From Bilabrum cf. latius (Eukaryota > Bigyra: Bicosoecida > Bigyra > Bicosoecida): a stretch of DNA of 64,000 bases. The stretch covers positions 186,001 to 250,000 of the forward strand of contig OZ237752.1 in NCBI GenBank assembly GCA_965178125.1, given 5' to 3'. Position 1 is the stretch's first letter, and every line of letters starts with the position of its first letter. Positions 33,004-46,855 of this stretch are shown here, piece after piece. The notes beneath the pieces were generated by a model. The model saw only the letters and a program-made list of their open reading frames with translations. It searched no databases and was not told the origin of the DNA. The position numbers were made by a program, and so were the translations under genes.

Positions 33004-36000
33004 ATTGTCCGACTGGCACAACCCCAGACATCCACGCACGAACCGAGTCCGGCCCGTACCCAGACAGAACCAGGCAAGCCAGGGGCAGCATGGCACCCAG
33101 CATCGCCATCCCGAGCCCCAGCACCCGTGCAGCACCCGGGCGATCAGCGCACGCCCCGGGGGCTACCGGGATTCGATCCGGGGTGCCGAGGCTAAGGCTG
33201 CCCGTGCCACGGGCGCAGCAGCCGCAGCACACCGCGTCATTCCCGCTGGCCTTCCGCAGCCGCGTGCGGTCTCCTCCCATGGCCAGCAGCAGCTCCCGCG
33301 CGGCTAGCCGGGCCCTCCGTCCAAGCCAGAACGCAAGCGATTTGCCCCCTGTCAGCGGCTCGATCCGCAGGCAGCAGCCAGACCACTCTGCGGCGGCCGG
33401 CACGGCGCCTGCGAGCAGCAGAACAAGCGCCACGGGTGGCGATCCGCCCGCCCCGATGCACACCATCACAAGCCCGGCCGCCTGCAGCACCGCCAGCCTT
33501 CCCACGATTTCGAACCCCCAGGCGGCTCTGGCGTCGAGGTCGAGCAGCGAGGGCTTGTGCCTCTCCTGCTCCTCCTGCTGCCCGCCACCCTTCCCTTTCC
33601 CACCCCTCCTGCGGCGGGCCTTGCGCCTCCTGGCACGCTCCTTGACCCGCGCGCTGATGGCGGCAGCGCGGTCCGAGGTCACCCGATCGGGCTGGAGCGC
33701 GCTCGGGTCAAGCTCCCACTCCCAGCAGCAAAGCCCGCCGCAACGCAGGCACAGCACGCGGAACGCGTCGGCCGGACGCGCGCAGCACACCACGCCCTCG
33801 TCATCCTCCTAGAGAAGCTGGCGGTTCAGCGGCAGCTCCAGCCGAGACACACCCCCGCCGCGGCCGCCTCGCCCACCCGCCAATGCAGACGCCCCGGACA
33901 TGGAGCCCATGGAGGGCGAGAACGCGCCGAAGCGGGGAGACGGTGCCGCGGCCACGAGGGGCGTCCCCCCTCCACTCGATTCGAACCCAAGCCCACCGCG
34001 CACGCTGGCGGCACGGATCATGTGCGCGGAGCCTGCTGTCACGCCCCCCAGTAGCACCAGGTGGTCAGGCCCGCCCTAATCCGACGCGCACGGGCGGCAG
34101 GCCCGCCCGATCCCGCAGCACCGTTCCTCCGCCTCTCTCGGCAGCTCAACACCGTCCGCCCCGGACAGCTCCCTCCGCAGCAGCCGGGTGGTCAAAGACG
34201 TTGCTCGGAGCAGGTCCGCCGGCCTGCCCTCTCCGCTGACACCGGGCCCCAGGCCCATCTCTCTACCCAGCAGGTGACCCCGGCTTTTGTTCCCCGTGCC
34301 GTTGTTCCCTGGTGTTCCTTGCACCCGGGGCGCCCTCGCTCTCTCGCACCCGAAGCAGCACCAGCAGCAGCAGCAGTAGTACGCGCACAGCCGGGCCCCA
34401 CACGGGTCCAGCCCAAGGCCTCCAGCGAAGCTCGCCCGGGTCCCGCCGCACGCGTCCTCGGGAGATGTTCCGCAGCACGGGCGGCAGGCGCCGCGCGAAT
34501 GGCCACTGCTCTTGGAAGGCCCTGGCCCGAGCAGCGAGTCGTCGTTCTCCAAGTCGTACGCCCCGATGCCCCCCCCGAACCCCCCCTCCTCGCCGACCCC
34601 TCCGCCCGACGAGCTCGAAGAGCTGCTGAGCCCCCTATGTCGACGAACCGCCGCGTCTGCCGCCCGAAGCCTCTCCCTCGCGCTCCGATCTTCACGAACC
34701 TTCCCTGAGGGCGCATCCCGGTCAAGGTCTGCCGTCCACACGCTCCACGTGCGACGAACGGCGGCAAGAGCGGGGGGCGTCTCGGGCACCTGCAGCCCCT
34801 CGTGCCCTTGCCCTTGCCCCGGCCCCCGCCCTGCGATCTAGCCGTGCGGCAGTGCAGGCGGTGCCCCGCCAGGGTACTAAAACTCGGAGCCGAATTGGCT
34901 GAACCCGTCCCCTGCATCCGAGTCCGTGTCGTGCCCCCGCCACCTGCCCGCGGCCCTCGCTGCCATGCGACCAAGCTCGCTGTCGTCCTCCTCGTCCTCG
35001 TCATCGTCTTCCACCATGCAGCACAGCGCGGCGCAGCACTGCCCCAGGCAGCTCAGACAGTCCCCAGAGCCCCCCACCTCTCCAAATCCTTGACGGTCTG
35101 CTCCTGCTCTATCCCAGCCGTCGCTGCCCTTGCCCACCAGCCCCTGCATGCCTCCTTTGCCCACGTCTGCAGCACCTGCAAAAGCGCCAGCACCACCACC
35201 GCCGCTCGCCCTAACTCGTGCCCCAGTGCCTCCCCTTGCACCCTCGCTTACACCATCGGACATAAGGAGCGGTGCTTCCAGACGCAAGTCCCCGGGCAGC
35301 ATGCCGGCCCCGTGCGGTCGGTCCCCGGGACCCTGCCGCCAGGACTCCATGGACAGGCCTCGTCTTCTGCAGGCGCAGTCGCGGCGCCGCGCGCCACAGC
35401 ACCGCAGGGGTGGGCGGTACGTACCCAGTGCGCCGCAGCACGTCCGCGCGGCGCCGCACCCACACGCCGCCCACCTCACGCCGCAGCAGCAGCATCCCGG
35501 GGCCCTGCCCGGGGCGCCGCACATCCACGAGGATGCCACCGCGAGACAGGTCAGTGCCCTGCGCCAGGCACCGGGAGGACACATGCCCCTCCACGCGTCA
35601 CAGGCCCCACAGGCCCCCGTCCGGTGCCGCACCCCGGCATCCACCCACGGCGGGGCCGCGCGGCAGCACCCGGGTGCGCGGTGCATGCTCCTGGCCTCCT
35701 CCCTCGCTGCCTGGGCCTGCGAGGCGGGGCCGCACGTGTCTGCGCACCCGCGCTCGTCGTGGCAGCAGCAGCAGGCCATGCAGCACGACAGACAGGCCCT
35801 GTTGGACTGCCCCCAGCCCGCAGTGGGCTGCCCGATGCCTCCCGCGAAGCTACCCCTCATGCTTCCAGCTGCGGCGGCAGCAGGCGGTGCCAGCGCATTA
35901 CCGGCGGGAAAAGTACCCACAGACCCGACAGACATCCGGCCTGTCACCGTGGCCGAGGAACCCCAGTTCGGTTCGTGCCTGGAGGAAAGCAGCACCGGCA

Positions 36001-36493
36001 TCGGTCGCTGCTAATTCTGAGCCCGCATGGCAGCGAGATCGTCCCACCACCGGCCTCCCACTGATCGCCAGCACCAGCCGCGTGACAGGCTCAGCAGCAA
36101 GACTGCAGCAATCATGGACAGCAAGCTTCCTAGCAGTGCCAGGGCCCAGCCATGGGGACGCGACGAACCCGCTGCGACGCACAACAGCACCAACTCGACG
36201 GCTGGCAGAAGCGTCTGTGCAGCAGCTCTAGAGAGCGGAACGGCGGATCGCGGACAGCATGAAGGATCAATACCACCATGCTTCAGTCCAGAGCTTGCTG
36301 TAGGCCTACCAGTCTTCGCCTGGGTTGGTGAGTGCTTGCCGCTGGAGTGCCTTGGCAGATTCGTGGACATAACATGCGCCCGCTGAGCCGCTTTGCTCGG
36401 CCCTGGCGCAGGAATGACAGGCGATGATATCGTCGAAAATGCTGGCGACAGAAATGGCTGCGCCTCTGGCCTCAAAGCAGGTGTTCTTTCCAT
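31304..36493 (-). CDS. Large multipass membrane protein, unknown family, nine in-frame UAG codons
   Basis: A 1,730-codon frame from ATG 36493 to TGA 31304 with UAGs at 36013, 34879, 34840, 34078, 33811, 33004, 32176, 31423 and 31324 and no TAA or TGA. Probable membrane segments include LALLGSLLSMIAAVLLLSL, LAVLQAAGLVMVCIGAG, VALVLLLAGAVPAAAEW, LGAMLPLACLVLSGYG, VWTFLLVALLAPVSGW, FGLAVLGTLVGVLGVGG and MAGVAGLLLVAVGQGL. Cys-rich patches (ACLSCCMACCCCHDERGC, LCAYYCCCCWCCFGC) may be palmitoylated or membrane-adjacent. A (CAG)17 tract encodes polyGln next to UAG 33004. I recognise no family. The opposite strand carries long ORFs too, but they are broken by all three stop codons, whereas this frame is interrupted only by TAG. 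An in-frame TAA lies about 60 bp upstream of the ATG, which supports the start or an upstream intron. Confidence 0.6.
32951..33004 (-). repeat. (CAG)17 polyglutamine tract bordered by an in-frame UAG
   Basis: On the coding strand the order is CAA, TAG, then seventeen CAG codons, then GTA CAG. A single CAG-to-TAG transition in the tract would create exactly this arrangement, which favours Gln as the meaning of UAG. Confidence 0.92.
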
Positions 36494-36830
36494 ACTGCCG
36501 ATCAAGTGCGATCGTTGTCGTTGCCGAGCTGGAGATACTGTCAGCCTCTACTCCTCGTCTTATCACAGATTCGATAAAATATGTAATGATTAATCCATTC
36601 ACCAGATGATATACCCGAAAAAATGGCTGTGAGCAGAGGACTACCTGGTGTTGGCCACGGGCGGACGATGCGCGTCAAACGAGTCCGAGTCCGGCGTCGA
36701 GGGGAGCAGTTGTGGTGTGCAGGGTGCGTTTTGTGCGAGGCCGGGCGTGGCCAGCCGGAAAAAAATACGGTTGTCATACATTCATCAACCATGGCCCCAA
36801 ATACTGTAATCCTCCGCGCAACCGAGATAA
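36494..36830. other. Spacer between membrane-protein gene and sulfatase
   Basis: This 337-bp spacer between the start of the membrane-protein gene and the TGA of the first sulfatase (both on the - strand) should hold the promoter of the former. It is AT-richer than the genes and has no recognisable coding sequence or repeat. Confidence 0.45.
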
Positions 36831-39220
36831 TCAAGGGCAAGGGTTGCTCCCATAGCCCGCCTGACCCTGGCAACCAAACACACGAGCCAGCTGCTCGTGC
36901 AGCGCCTGCGTCGCGGCAGGGTTCGTCTGGTTCGTGCTGTAGAAGATGTTGTGCTTCTGGTACGGGTCTTGGTCCACGTCGTAGAGCTCGTTCCACTGCA
37001 CGCTGTCCCTGGAAGCGAAGGTCCAAGTGCAGTCGTACTCTGAGTACATGAGGTTATGCGTGCCGTTGCGGGTGCGGATGGCACGCCAGCAGTTGGTCTT
37101 CTCCGAGTCGATCCAGTAGTGCCGCTCTGGCTTGGCCTCCGTGGTGCCTGGCTAGTGCACGTCGTGGCCCTAGGGACACGACTTGCCCACCTGACCTACG
37201 GCGCGATCCACACTCGGCAGCGGCATGAGCTTCTCGCACGCCTCCCCGCACTCGCGGTACCACACGTCGTCGTGGTCCCACACCGCCGCGGGAGCCACGA
37301 ACGAATCAGACTGCAAACTGCTCGCGCCGCCGACCGCGCCGCAGCCGGACTCCCAGATGGAGCAGTGCGAGCTGTCGAAAGTGCCGACGGCTTTGTACGA
37401 AGACAGCACGGTGTCGCGCCAGGACGCACGCACGCCTGCCCTCTCCTGCTCGGACAGCGGCTGGTAGTGCGCGTTCGGCTCGGTCACCACTAAGGGCGCC
37501 AAGCTGTGGCCGTCCGCGTCCGCTGGGATGGACGCGCCGGCGAGGTCAAGGATGGTGGGCGTGATGTCGATGTTGCTGATCATGGCCTCCTCCTGCACGC
37601 CGGCCTTGATGCCGGGTCCAGCGATCGCACCGGGGATGCGCAGCACGTTGTCGTAGGGCTCAAGCTTCGAGCACGGCTTGTTGTATTCGCCGAGCATGAA
37701 ACCGTGGTCGCTCTGGTAGATGACTGCAACACACATAAAAAGAAAAGCAAGCGTAATGCTCCAAACATGGGCGGGCAAAGGATCGGCTACGACGACGCGG
37801 GAACACTTCACGGGGTGTACTGGTGCGGGTCATGATCACGATCGGCCGACTGAAAGACGAACGCAGATGAGGCACTGCCTGCGCGCTATAGTAGAACTTT
37901 CTCACTGTAGGTGTCTTCAAGTGCGCCGAGCTCTTCCAGCCTCCCGTAGATGGCGCGGATGGCGTCGTCCACCGGAACCAGCGACCGCAACCGGTCACGC
38001 ATGTGCTGGTCGATGGCGCCTTCCTGCCGACTATCAATGTACGGGTTGGTGCGCAGGAAACTGTGGTGCAGCGGCCCGCTGTAGTTGTAGCTCGGCAGTC
38101 TTGGCGCCGTCACGTCGTTGAAGTCGTCGGCCGTGTCCACGGAAGGTGTGGCCGGGTAGTGCGGGGCGTGGGGTCCCAGATACAGCAGCCACGGCTGCCG
38201 GGGCTCCCCCTCTGCCAGGCTCGACTCATCTGATGACTCGGCACCCTCGCCCCCCACGCCAGGCCCAGGACCCTTCCCGTACATGTAGTCCAGGAACTTG
38301 AGCGATGAGTTGCCGATGCGCCACGTCTGGTAGTTGGCCGGGTCCTTTGTGTCGATGTCCTCCAGCACTGTGGTGCCGTTGGGATATCCCACGATGTAAG
38401 GCGAGCCGTAGTAATCGTTGTAGTTCACGGGGGAGTTCACCCACGTCATGCCGGACCTGCGCTTCTCCTTCCCGAAGTACTTGGTTTGGTCGTTCGTGAC
38501 CTTGCCGAAGACTCCAGTCACGTAGCCGGCAGACTCCATGAGCGAAAAGAGGCTGCGGCTGGCATTGAAGACGTTGGCCTCGGCATTGACGTGCATGCAC
38601 GTGCCGTTTGGAGCCCCTATGTTCTGGTAATGGCGGCCCGTGAAGAGCTCGGTACGCGAAGGGCAACTGCGATGGTTCGCTCAGCAATTTGTCGAAAAGG
38701 AGGATAGCAGCTCGATCTGGGCCATTTTGTTTTTATTATGTGATGCAAGTCGCTTGCAGTGGCCTTCCATTGCATAGTTTCGAAATTAAAATGACAATAA
38801 AGGCCACAGAACTGTGGTGAGGGCTGCCCGATTGGGGACGGAATGGGACAAAAAAAACGGTGAACCCTCAACGGCAACGACAAATACTGTGCATTTTATA
38901 TCTCACCATACAGTAGTTGCAACATGGGCGTGTGTGAAGTTGTTCCCCTTCCGGAACAGATCAATGGTGCTAGGCATCGCCCGAAGGGAGTCGTACACCA
39001 AGTCCTGATCGTCAGTCTGCGCAGTACCACAAGCATATACATCTTGAGAATTATATTTACCCCGCGGCAGCATGGGAGCCTCTTGTTGTGCCCGAGCACG
39101 GGAGCAGTATCACGCCTCAACGAAGCCGTCTCTCACTAGCACGAGGACGAAGTTTGGCTTTGCAGAGACCATCGCGGTGCCAACGATTGCAACAGCAGCA
39201 ATCAGTAGAGCATAAAGCAT
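36831..39220 (-). CDS. Secreted glucosamine-6-sulfatase-like sulfatase, copy 1
   Basis: Formylglycine-dependent type I sulfatase closest to N-acetylglucosamine-6-sulfatase (GNS); it would remove sulfate esters from sulfated polysaccharide outside the cell or in a lysosome. Four exons: 39220-39137, 39016-38907, 38666-37906 and 37723-36831 (615 aa). Exon 1 gives a signal peptide (LLIAAVAIVGTAMVSA) and KPNFVLVL, which joins TDDQD (metal site) in exon 2. The exon 2/3 join recreates the active site CCPSRTELFTG. Exon 4 has IIYQSDHGFMLGEYNKP, DITPTILDLAG and the GNS-like C-terminus (NCWRAIRTRNGTHNLMYSE). UAGs at 37172 and 37154: in copy 2 these positions are Glu (GAG) and Pro. Introns use GTGAGA donors. 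Tandem with, and identical in structure to, copy 2. Confidence 0.88.
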
Positions 39221-39517
39221 GCTGGTTTACTCAGGGCCACCTAGAAACAATTAAAATCGAGGATGTATGGCTCAGCTGTGATTTGGTTGAAGTGCACGCC
39301 ACAACCGTGAGATCACGATCCGATCATCGGCGATTGGGGGTTTTGCAACATGTCGAGGCCAAGTATGATATAAGATTGGAATGCAAGCACAACGAACGCT
39401 ACGCCATGCCAATTGGCAGCCTGCGCAAAAGAATGCGCGAGCGTTTGGGGCAGAGCCAAGCCCCACACTCCCTTCCCCCCCCTGGCACGCACCATCACAT
39501 CCAGCCAACCGAGATAA
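39221..39517. other. Spacer between the two GNS-like sulfatases
   Basis: A 297-bp spacer between copy 2 stop and copy 1 start, both on the - strand. It should be the copy 1 promoter. No similarity to the copy 2 upstream region was noticed, so the duplication probably covered only the gene body. Confidence 0.4.
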
Positions 39518-41939
39518 TCAAGGGCAAGGGTTGCTCCCATAGCCCGCCTGACCCTGGCAACCAAACACACGAGCCAGCTGCTCGTGCAGCGCCTGCGTCG
39601 CGGCAGGGTTCGTCTGGTTCGTGCTGTAGAATATGTTATGCTTCTGGTACGGGTCCTGGTCCACGTCGTAGAGCTCGTTCCACTGCACACTGTCCCTGGA
39701 AGCGAAGGTCCAAGTGCAGTCGTACTCTGAGTACATGAGGTTATGCGTGCCGTTGCGGGTGCGGATGGCACGCCAGCAGTTGGAGGTGGTTGAATCAACC
39801 CAGTAGTGGTCTTTGGGCTGGTCTGCGGGAGTGGCGGGCGGCTTAACGTTGTGGCCCTCTGGACAGGACTTGCCCACCTGACCCGCCACGCCGCTTGTCA
39901 CGGCTTGACCAGCAGTCGGCAGCGGCATGAGCTTCTCGCACGCCTCCCCGCACTCGCGGTACCACACGTCGTCGTGGTCCGCGTACACGCTTGGCGAGAC
40001 CATCCCAAGACCCGCGCCGCCGACCGCACCGCAGCCGGACTCCCAGATGGAGCAGTGCGAGCTGTCGTAGGTCCCCACGCTCTTGTACTATGAAAGCACG
40101 GTGTCGCGCCACGATGCACGCACGCCTGCCCTCTCCTGCTCGGACAGCGGCTGGTAGTGCGCGTTCGGCTCAGTCACCACCAAGGGCGCCAGGCTGTGGC
40201 CGTCCGCGTCCGCTGGGATGGACGCGCCGGCGAGGTCAAGGATGGTGGGCGTGATGTCGATGTTGCTGATCATGGCCTCCTCCTGCACGCCGGCCTTGAT
40301 GCCGGGTCCAGCGATCGCGCCGGGGATGCGCAGCACGTTGTCGTAGGGCTCCTGCTTGGAGCATGGCTTGTTGTACTCGCCCAGTGTGTATCCGTGGTCG
40401 CTCTGGTAGATGACTGCGACGGGCAGGAGAGAGAATATAATATGTCTGAGTCAATATTGCGTATAGGCGACACGCGCGGTCATCTTCTCGATGGAAGGAC
40501 AGGAGGGATTGACTGTAGGGCGCCTGTGCAGGCGAGACCGTTTCCTTCAACACGAGCATGCGTCACTACCGAGCGTCCCAACATGAAACACGCGATTTAA
40601 AACCTGATCCAAACGCACGCACGGTCACATTCAAAGCAAACTACGCTATCTATCTCACCATAGGTGTCTTCAGCCGCGCCGAGCTCTTCCAGCTTCCCGT
40701 AGATGGCGCGGATGGCGTCGTCCACAGGAACCAGCGACCGCAGCCGGTCACGCATGTGCTGGTCGATGGCGTCCTGTTCTCGCGTATCCACGTGTGGGTT
40801 GGTGTGGAGATAGCTGTGATGCAGCGGCCCAGTGTAGTTGTAGCTGGGGAACCGAGGGGCCGTCACGTCGTTGAAGTCGTCGGCCGTGTCCACGGAAGGT
40901 GTGGCCGGGTAGTGCGGGGCGTGGGGTCCCAGATACAGCAGCCACGGCTGCCGGGGCTCCCCCTCTGCCAGGCTCGACTCATCTGATGACTCGGCACCCT
41001 CGCCCCCCACGCCAGGCCCAGGACCCTTCCCGTACATGTAGTCCAGGAACTTGAGCGATGAGTTGCCGATGCGCCACGTCTGGTAGTTGGCCGGGTCCTT
41101 TGTGTCGATGTCCTCCAGCACTGTGGTGCCGTTGGGATATCCCACGATGTAAGGCGAGCCGTAGTAATCGTTGTAGTTCACGGGGGAGTTCACCCACGTC
41201 ATGCCGGACCTGCGCTTCTCCTTCCCGAAGTACTTGGTTTGGTCGTTCGTGACCTTGCCGAAGACTCCAGTCACGTAGCCGGCAGACTCCATGAGCGAGA
41301 AGAGGCTGCGGCTGGCATTGAATACGTTGGCCTCGGCATTGACGTGCATGCACGTGCCGTTTGGAGCCCCTATGTTCTGGTAGTTGCGGCCCGTGAAGAG
41401 CTCGGTGCGCGAAGGGCAACTGCGTCGTGCCAAGCGACATTTCGAAGGAATTCGAAAAGAAAATGAAATAAAGCGGCCTGTCCATCGAGATTAGGTTAAA
41501 ACACGAGCAATTCAAGGTCAACAGGAACCAGGGATCTGTGCCAAATCGTAGTGGTCGAATTTTCCTCAGTGTCCGGGCTTCTCACCAAATTGTGGTGGCA
41601 ACATGCGAATGGGTCAGGTTGTACCCTCCTCTAAAGAGTTTATCCGTTGTGTACGGCATAGCCCGCATAGAATCGAACACGACGTCCTGGTCGTCGGTCT
41701 GCTCAGATATGAAGGATAGAAGGAGGAAACAGAACTATGATGCGCAGCCATACTTGCAACGATAAGAAACTAAGCGATATAATATCAGTCAGCCTGAAAA
41801 TCAGAACGAATCAAGCTGGAAGTTGAACTTGAGGCTGTCTTGCATGCCGTCTCACGAGCACTAGGACGAAGTTAGGCTTGCTGGCTGCCAAACACACGCT
41901 TGCAGCTACGGCAGCAATGACAACTTTGACCGTATTCAT
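39518..41939 (-). CDS. Secreted glucosamine-6-sulfatase-like sulfatase, copy 2
   Basis: Paralogue of the preceding gene with the same four exons: 41939-41856, 41698-41586, 41419-40659 and 40413-39518 (617 aa). Signal peptide MNTVKVVIAAVAASVCLA, then KPNFVLVL joined to TDDQD. The exon 2/3 join gives TICCPSRTELF, whose first Cys becomes formylglycine. Exon 3/4 joins as DTYVIYQSDHGYTLGEY. Exon 3 is 761 nt in both copies. One UAG at 40090 (VLS, UAG, YKSVGTYD); copy 1 has Ser (TCG) and GNS has Glu in the homologous stretch. Exon 3 is nearly identical between the copies, while exons 1, 2 and the middle of exon 4 have diverged, which suggests gene conversion or a recent partial exchange. Ends in TGA. 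Likely substrate is a sulfated glycan; the exact sugar is unknown. Confidence 0.88.
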
Positions 41940-42123
41940 TGCGAAAAAGACAGCGTGGATGTGTACCTTGCGATCCTCAGTGGTCCTCGCGTATTCGGGA
42001 CGGAAAGTTGAGTGGCGCGCAGTTGGCTTGGCGTTCGACGGCAGCGCGGCGCCGCAACTGTTCCGCTGTTGCTGAGCAGGGCAACCGCGGTGCGGGAGAA
42101 CAAGAGCCAACAACGCGTTCACT

Positions 42124-44865
<2,742 letters not shown>

Positions 44866-45078
44866 GCAAAGGCCAGATACAGCGATAAAAGGTATAAAAT
44901 CAAGCTATTGGCCCTCCCCTCGGGGAGGTTTTGCAGCAGCAGACTGTCCTGGTCCAATGCAATCGACCTCCACGTCACGCACAGCAGTGTGACGACCAAC
45001 CGCGGAGACCACCAGCACAATGCACAAGCGTGGTATGCGTGCACGCACACGGCCACTCGGCGTGACATTTACCAGCTC
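44866..45078. other. Spacer between DDB2 start and mannanase stop
   Basis: This 213-bp spacer lies upstream of DDB2 and downstream of the mannanase gene (both -). TGGTTGT-type and AT-richer sequence is present (GATAAAAGGTATAAAATC near 44881), which on either strand could act as an A/T-rich promoter element. No gene seen. Confidence 0.35.
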
Positions 45079-46613
45079 TCACGCACTGACATGCTCCTCT
45101 GCATGCAGCGACACTGGCGGGGACCATGGCCCGAGCGACCCCCCGAAGCCACCCCCCGCCACACGGAACGAGTCGCCCGCTCCTGTGCCCCCTGGCAGCG
45201 GGATGGGGTCTCCGTTGTCCGTCACGCACTGGTCACACAATGTGCTCCACTCTCCGGGGCTGGCCGCAGGTGCCCTCTGCACAGTGTAGTTCCATGCCAG
45301 GGTGGCGCCCCGCCATGCCAGTCCCGAGGCGTTCAGCTGCGTGATCAAGGGAGCCCCGGCGACCGCGGGCCACGTCCCCGGGCCGGGAGCCGCCGCCCCT
45401 TTCATCCGGAACGCGAAATCCCGCACCTGTCGCACGCCCACCCTCATCGATTCCGAGTCCCCCGGGTAGTGCATCGTGTAGTGGTCGCCGTGTGGTACGA
45501 ACCCGTGCGAGTCAGCGTGAGGAAAGAAGGACCAGAAATTGGCCGCGAAGAGGGCTGGAGATGCGGCCTGATCGGCGGCAGCTCCCCGCAGAAGCGGCCC
45601 CTCTCCACCCTCAAGGGCCCATTTCGTGCCAGACTCGGATGTGCCTGTGCCCGACAGCGCTGCATCCAGGAAGGCAGTGAGGTTGCCCTTGTCCCAGCCG
45701 AACTCGCCCGCGAGAAATGCCTTGCCGATGCGTGTGGCGGTGTCGATGGAGCCCTGCATCTTGGAGGGGCTCATGGGGTAGTAGTGCTGGCTCACGATGT
45801 CTACCGTCGGGATGTCCTTCACGGCCTCCTGTACGCCGTTCGTGCCGTCCACGGTGAGAACAGTGGGGGAAATCGACTTGATGAAGGCCGTGATGTTGGC
45901 GGTCCATGCCGACGGCGGACTGATTTCGTTCCCGGTCTCGAAGGCGAGAACCGTAGGATCTAGGCCGTACGGGGTTCCCGTGTACTTGTTCTTGTGAGTA
46001 AGCAGCTGGTGGATGTAGTTTTTGAAGTCGCCGATCACAAGAGGATCCGTGTAGAAAGCACTCTCGGGCACGTTCCTCCAGGACGAAAATACCCCTGCGC
46101 AATCGTGGTTTTGATATTGGAGAAAATGATAAGATGATCACGCCTTGCAGCAGCTTCGCAAGCTTGTAGAAGTACATCATGATACCACAACAGCAACTCA
46201 CACTTGCCCCCGTGGTAGTAGTGCCAATTATCCACTAAAGGAACTATAAGCTTGATTCCAAGCTATCCGGCACGCCAGACGGAATAGTCTATGGTGTCAA
46301 GAGCCTCAGGATTGAACTTGTTGAGCGCTGTTTCGAAAGACAAGGGGTTGCCAACGCTAATCCCAAGCGTGTGGGACCTCACGACCCCAATACCCATACC
46401 TGCCAACGTCTATAGCGCGTCATCAATTCTAAACTTGGTTGGGTAAGCGATGCCTCCTTCATTTTCGTCTAGTCCTAGCCAGTAAGCGTTTGCGCCGCCT
46501 CGCCGGAAGGCTTCGCCCTTGAACTGCAACTGCGTGCCTTCGCGCGACACTCGCTCGCTTTCTGCGAGTCCAGTGGCAGCGAGTGAAATGAGTATCCCGG
46601 CTATAGCTAGCAT
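45079..46613 (-). CDS. Secreted GH5 endo-beta-mannanase-like enzyme
   Basis: Retaining glycoside hydrolase, probably hydrolysing beta-1,4-mannan. Exon 1 is 46613-46202, exon 2 is 46094-45079; the GTGAGT donor and GCGCAG acceptor join as HGGK/WVFSSW, giving 475 aa. ATG 46613 starts a signal peptide (MLAIAGILISLAATGLA). The fold is evident from RGGANAYWLGL, VVRSHTLGISVGNPLSFE, LVDNWHYYHGGK, and YTDPLVIGDFKNYIHQLL. The acid/base Glu is in LAFETGNEIS and the nucleophile Glu in FLAGEFGWDKG. UAGs at 46412 (RIDDAL, UAG, TLAGMG) and 46265 (VWRAG, UAG, LGIKLIVPL) fall in two of the best-conserved helices of the barrel, at positions that relatives fill with Gln, Glu, Asp or other polar residues. Truncation at either would remove the catalytic residues. 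A cellulase-type specificity is possible. Confidence 0.87.
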
Positions 46614-46855
46614 AACTCGGACAGTGCACGGAAGACCCAGTAATGTTGCAGTCGTGTATCTGCACTGATCTGCGGCACTATGCAGCATCGTCACAGCTCG
46701 CGTGGGTTGTGGTTCTTTGTCAAATGCCGTGACGCAGACCAAGCACTATAGAAAACAACGGGAAACCAAATTTCTTTTTCACTAGCCTGCCCCCGCAGAT
46801 GCAACCCGGATGTTCGACTGCGACAAGAAGCGAACACGCGCTTGCTGCTGAATGA
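46614..46855. other. Spacer between arylsulfatase and mannanase
   Basis: A 242-bp spacer downstream of the arylsulfatase TGA and upstream of the mannanase start, both -. The mannanase frame stays open to 46742 but lacks conserved content there; it is treated as promoter/5' UTR. Confidence 0.4.

Noticed and set aside
31310-36064. Long + strand ORFs opposite the multipass membrane protein
   Set aside because: Antisense shadows of the GC-rich - strand frame. They overlap each other in different frames and show no recognisable domain.
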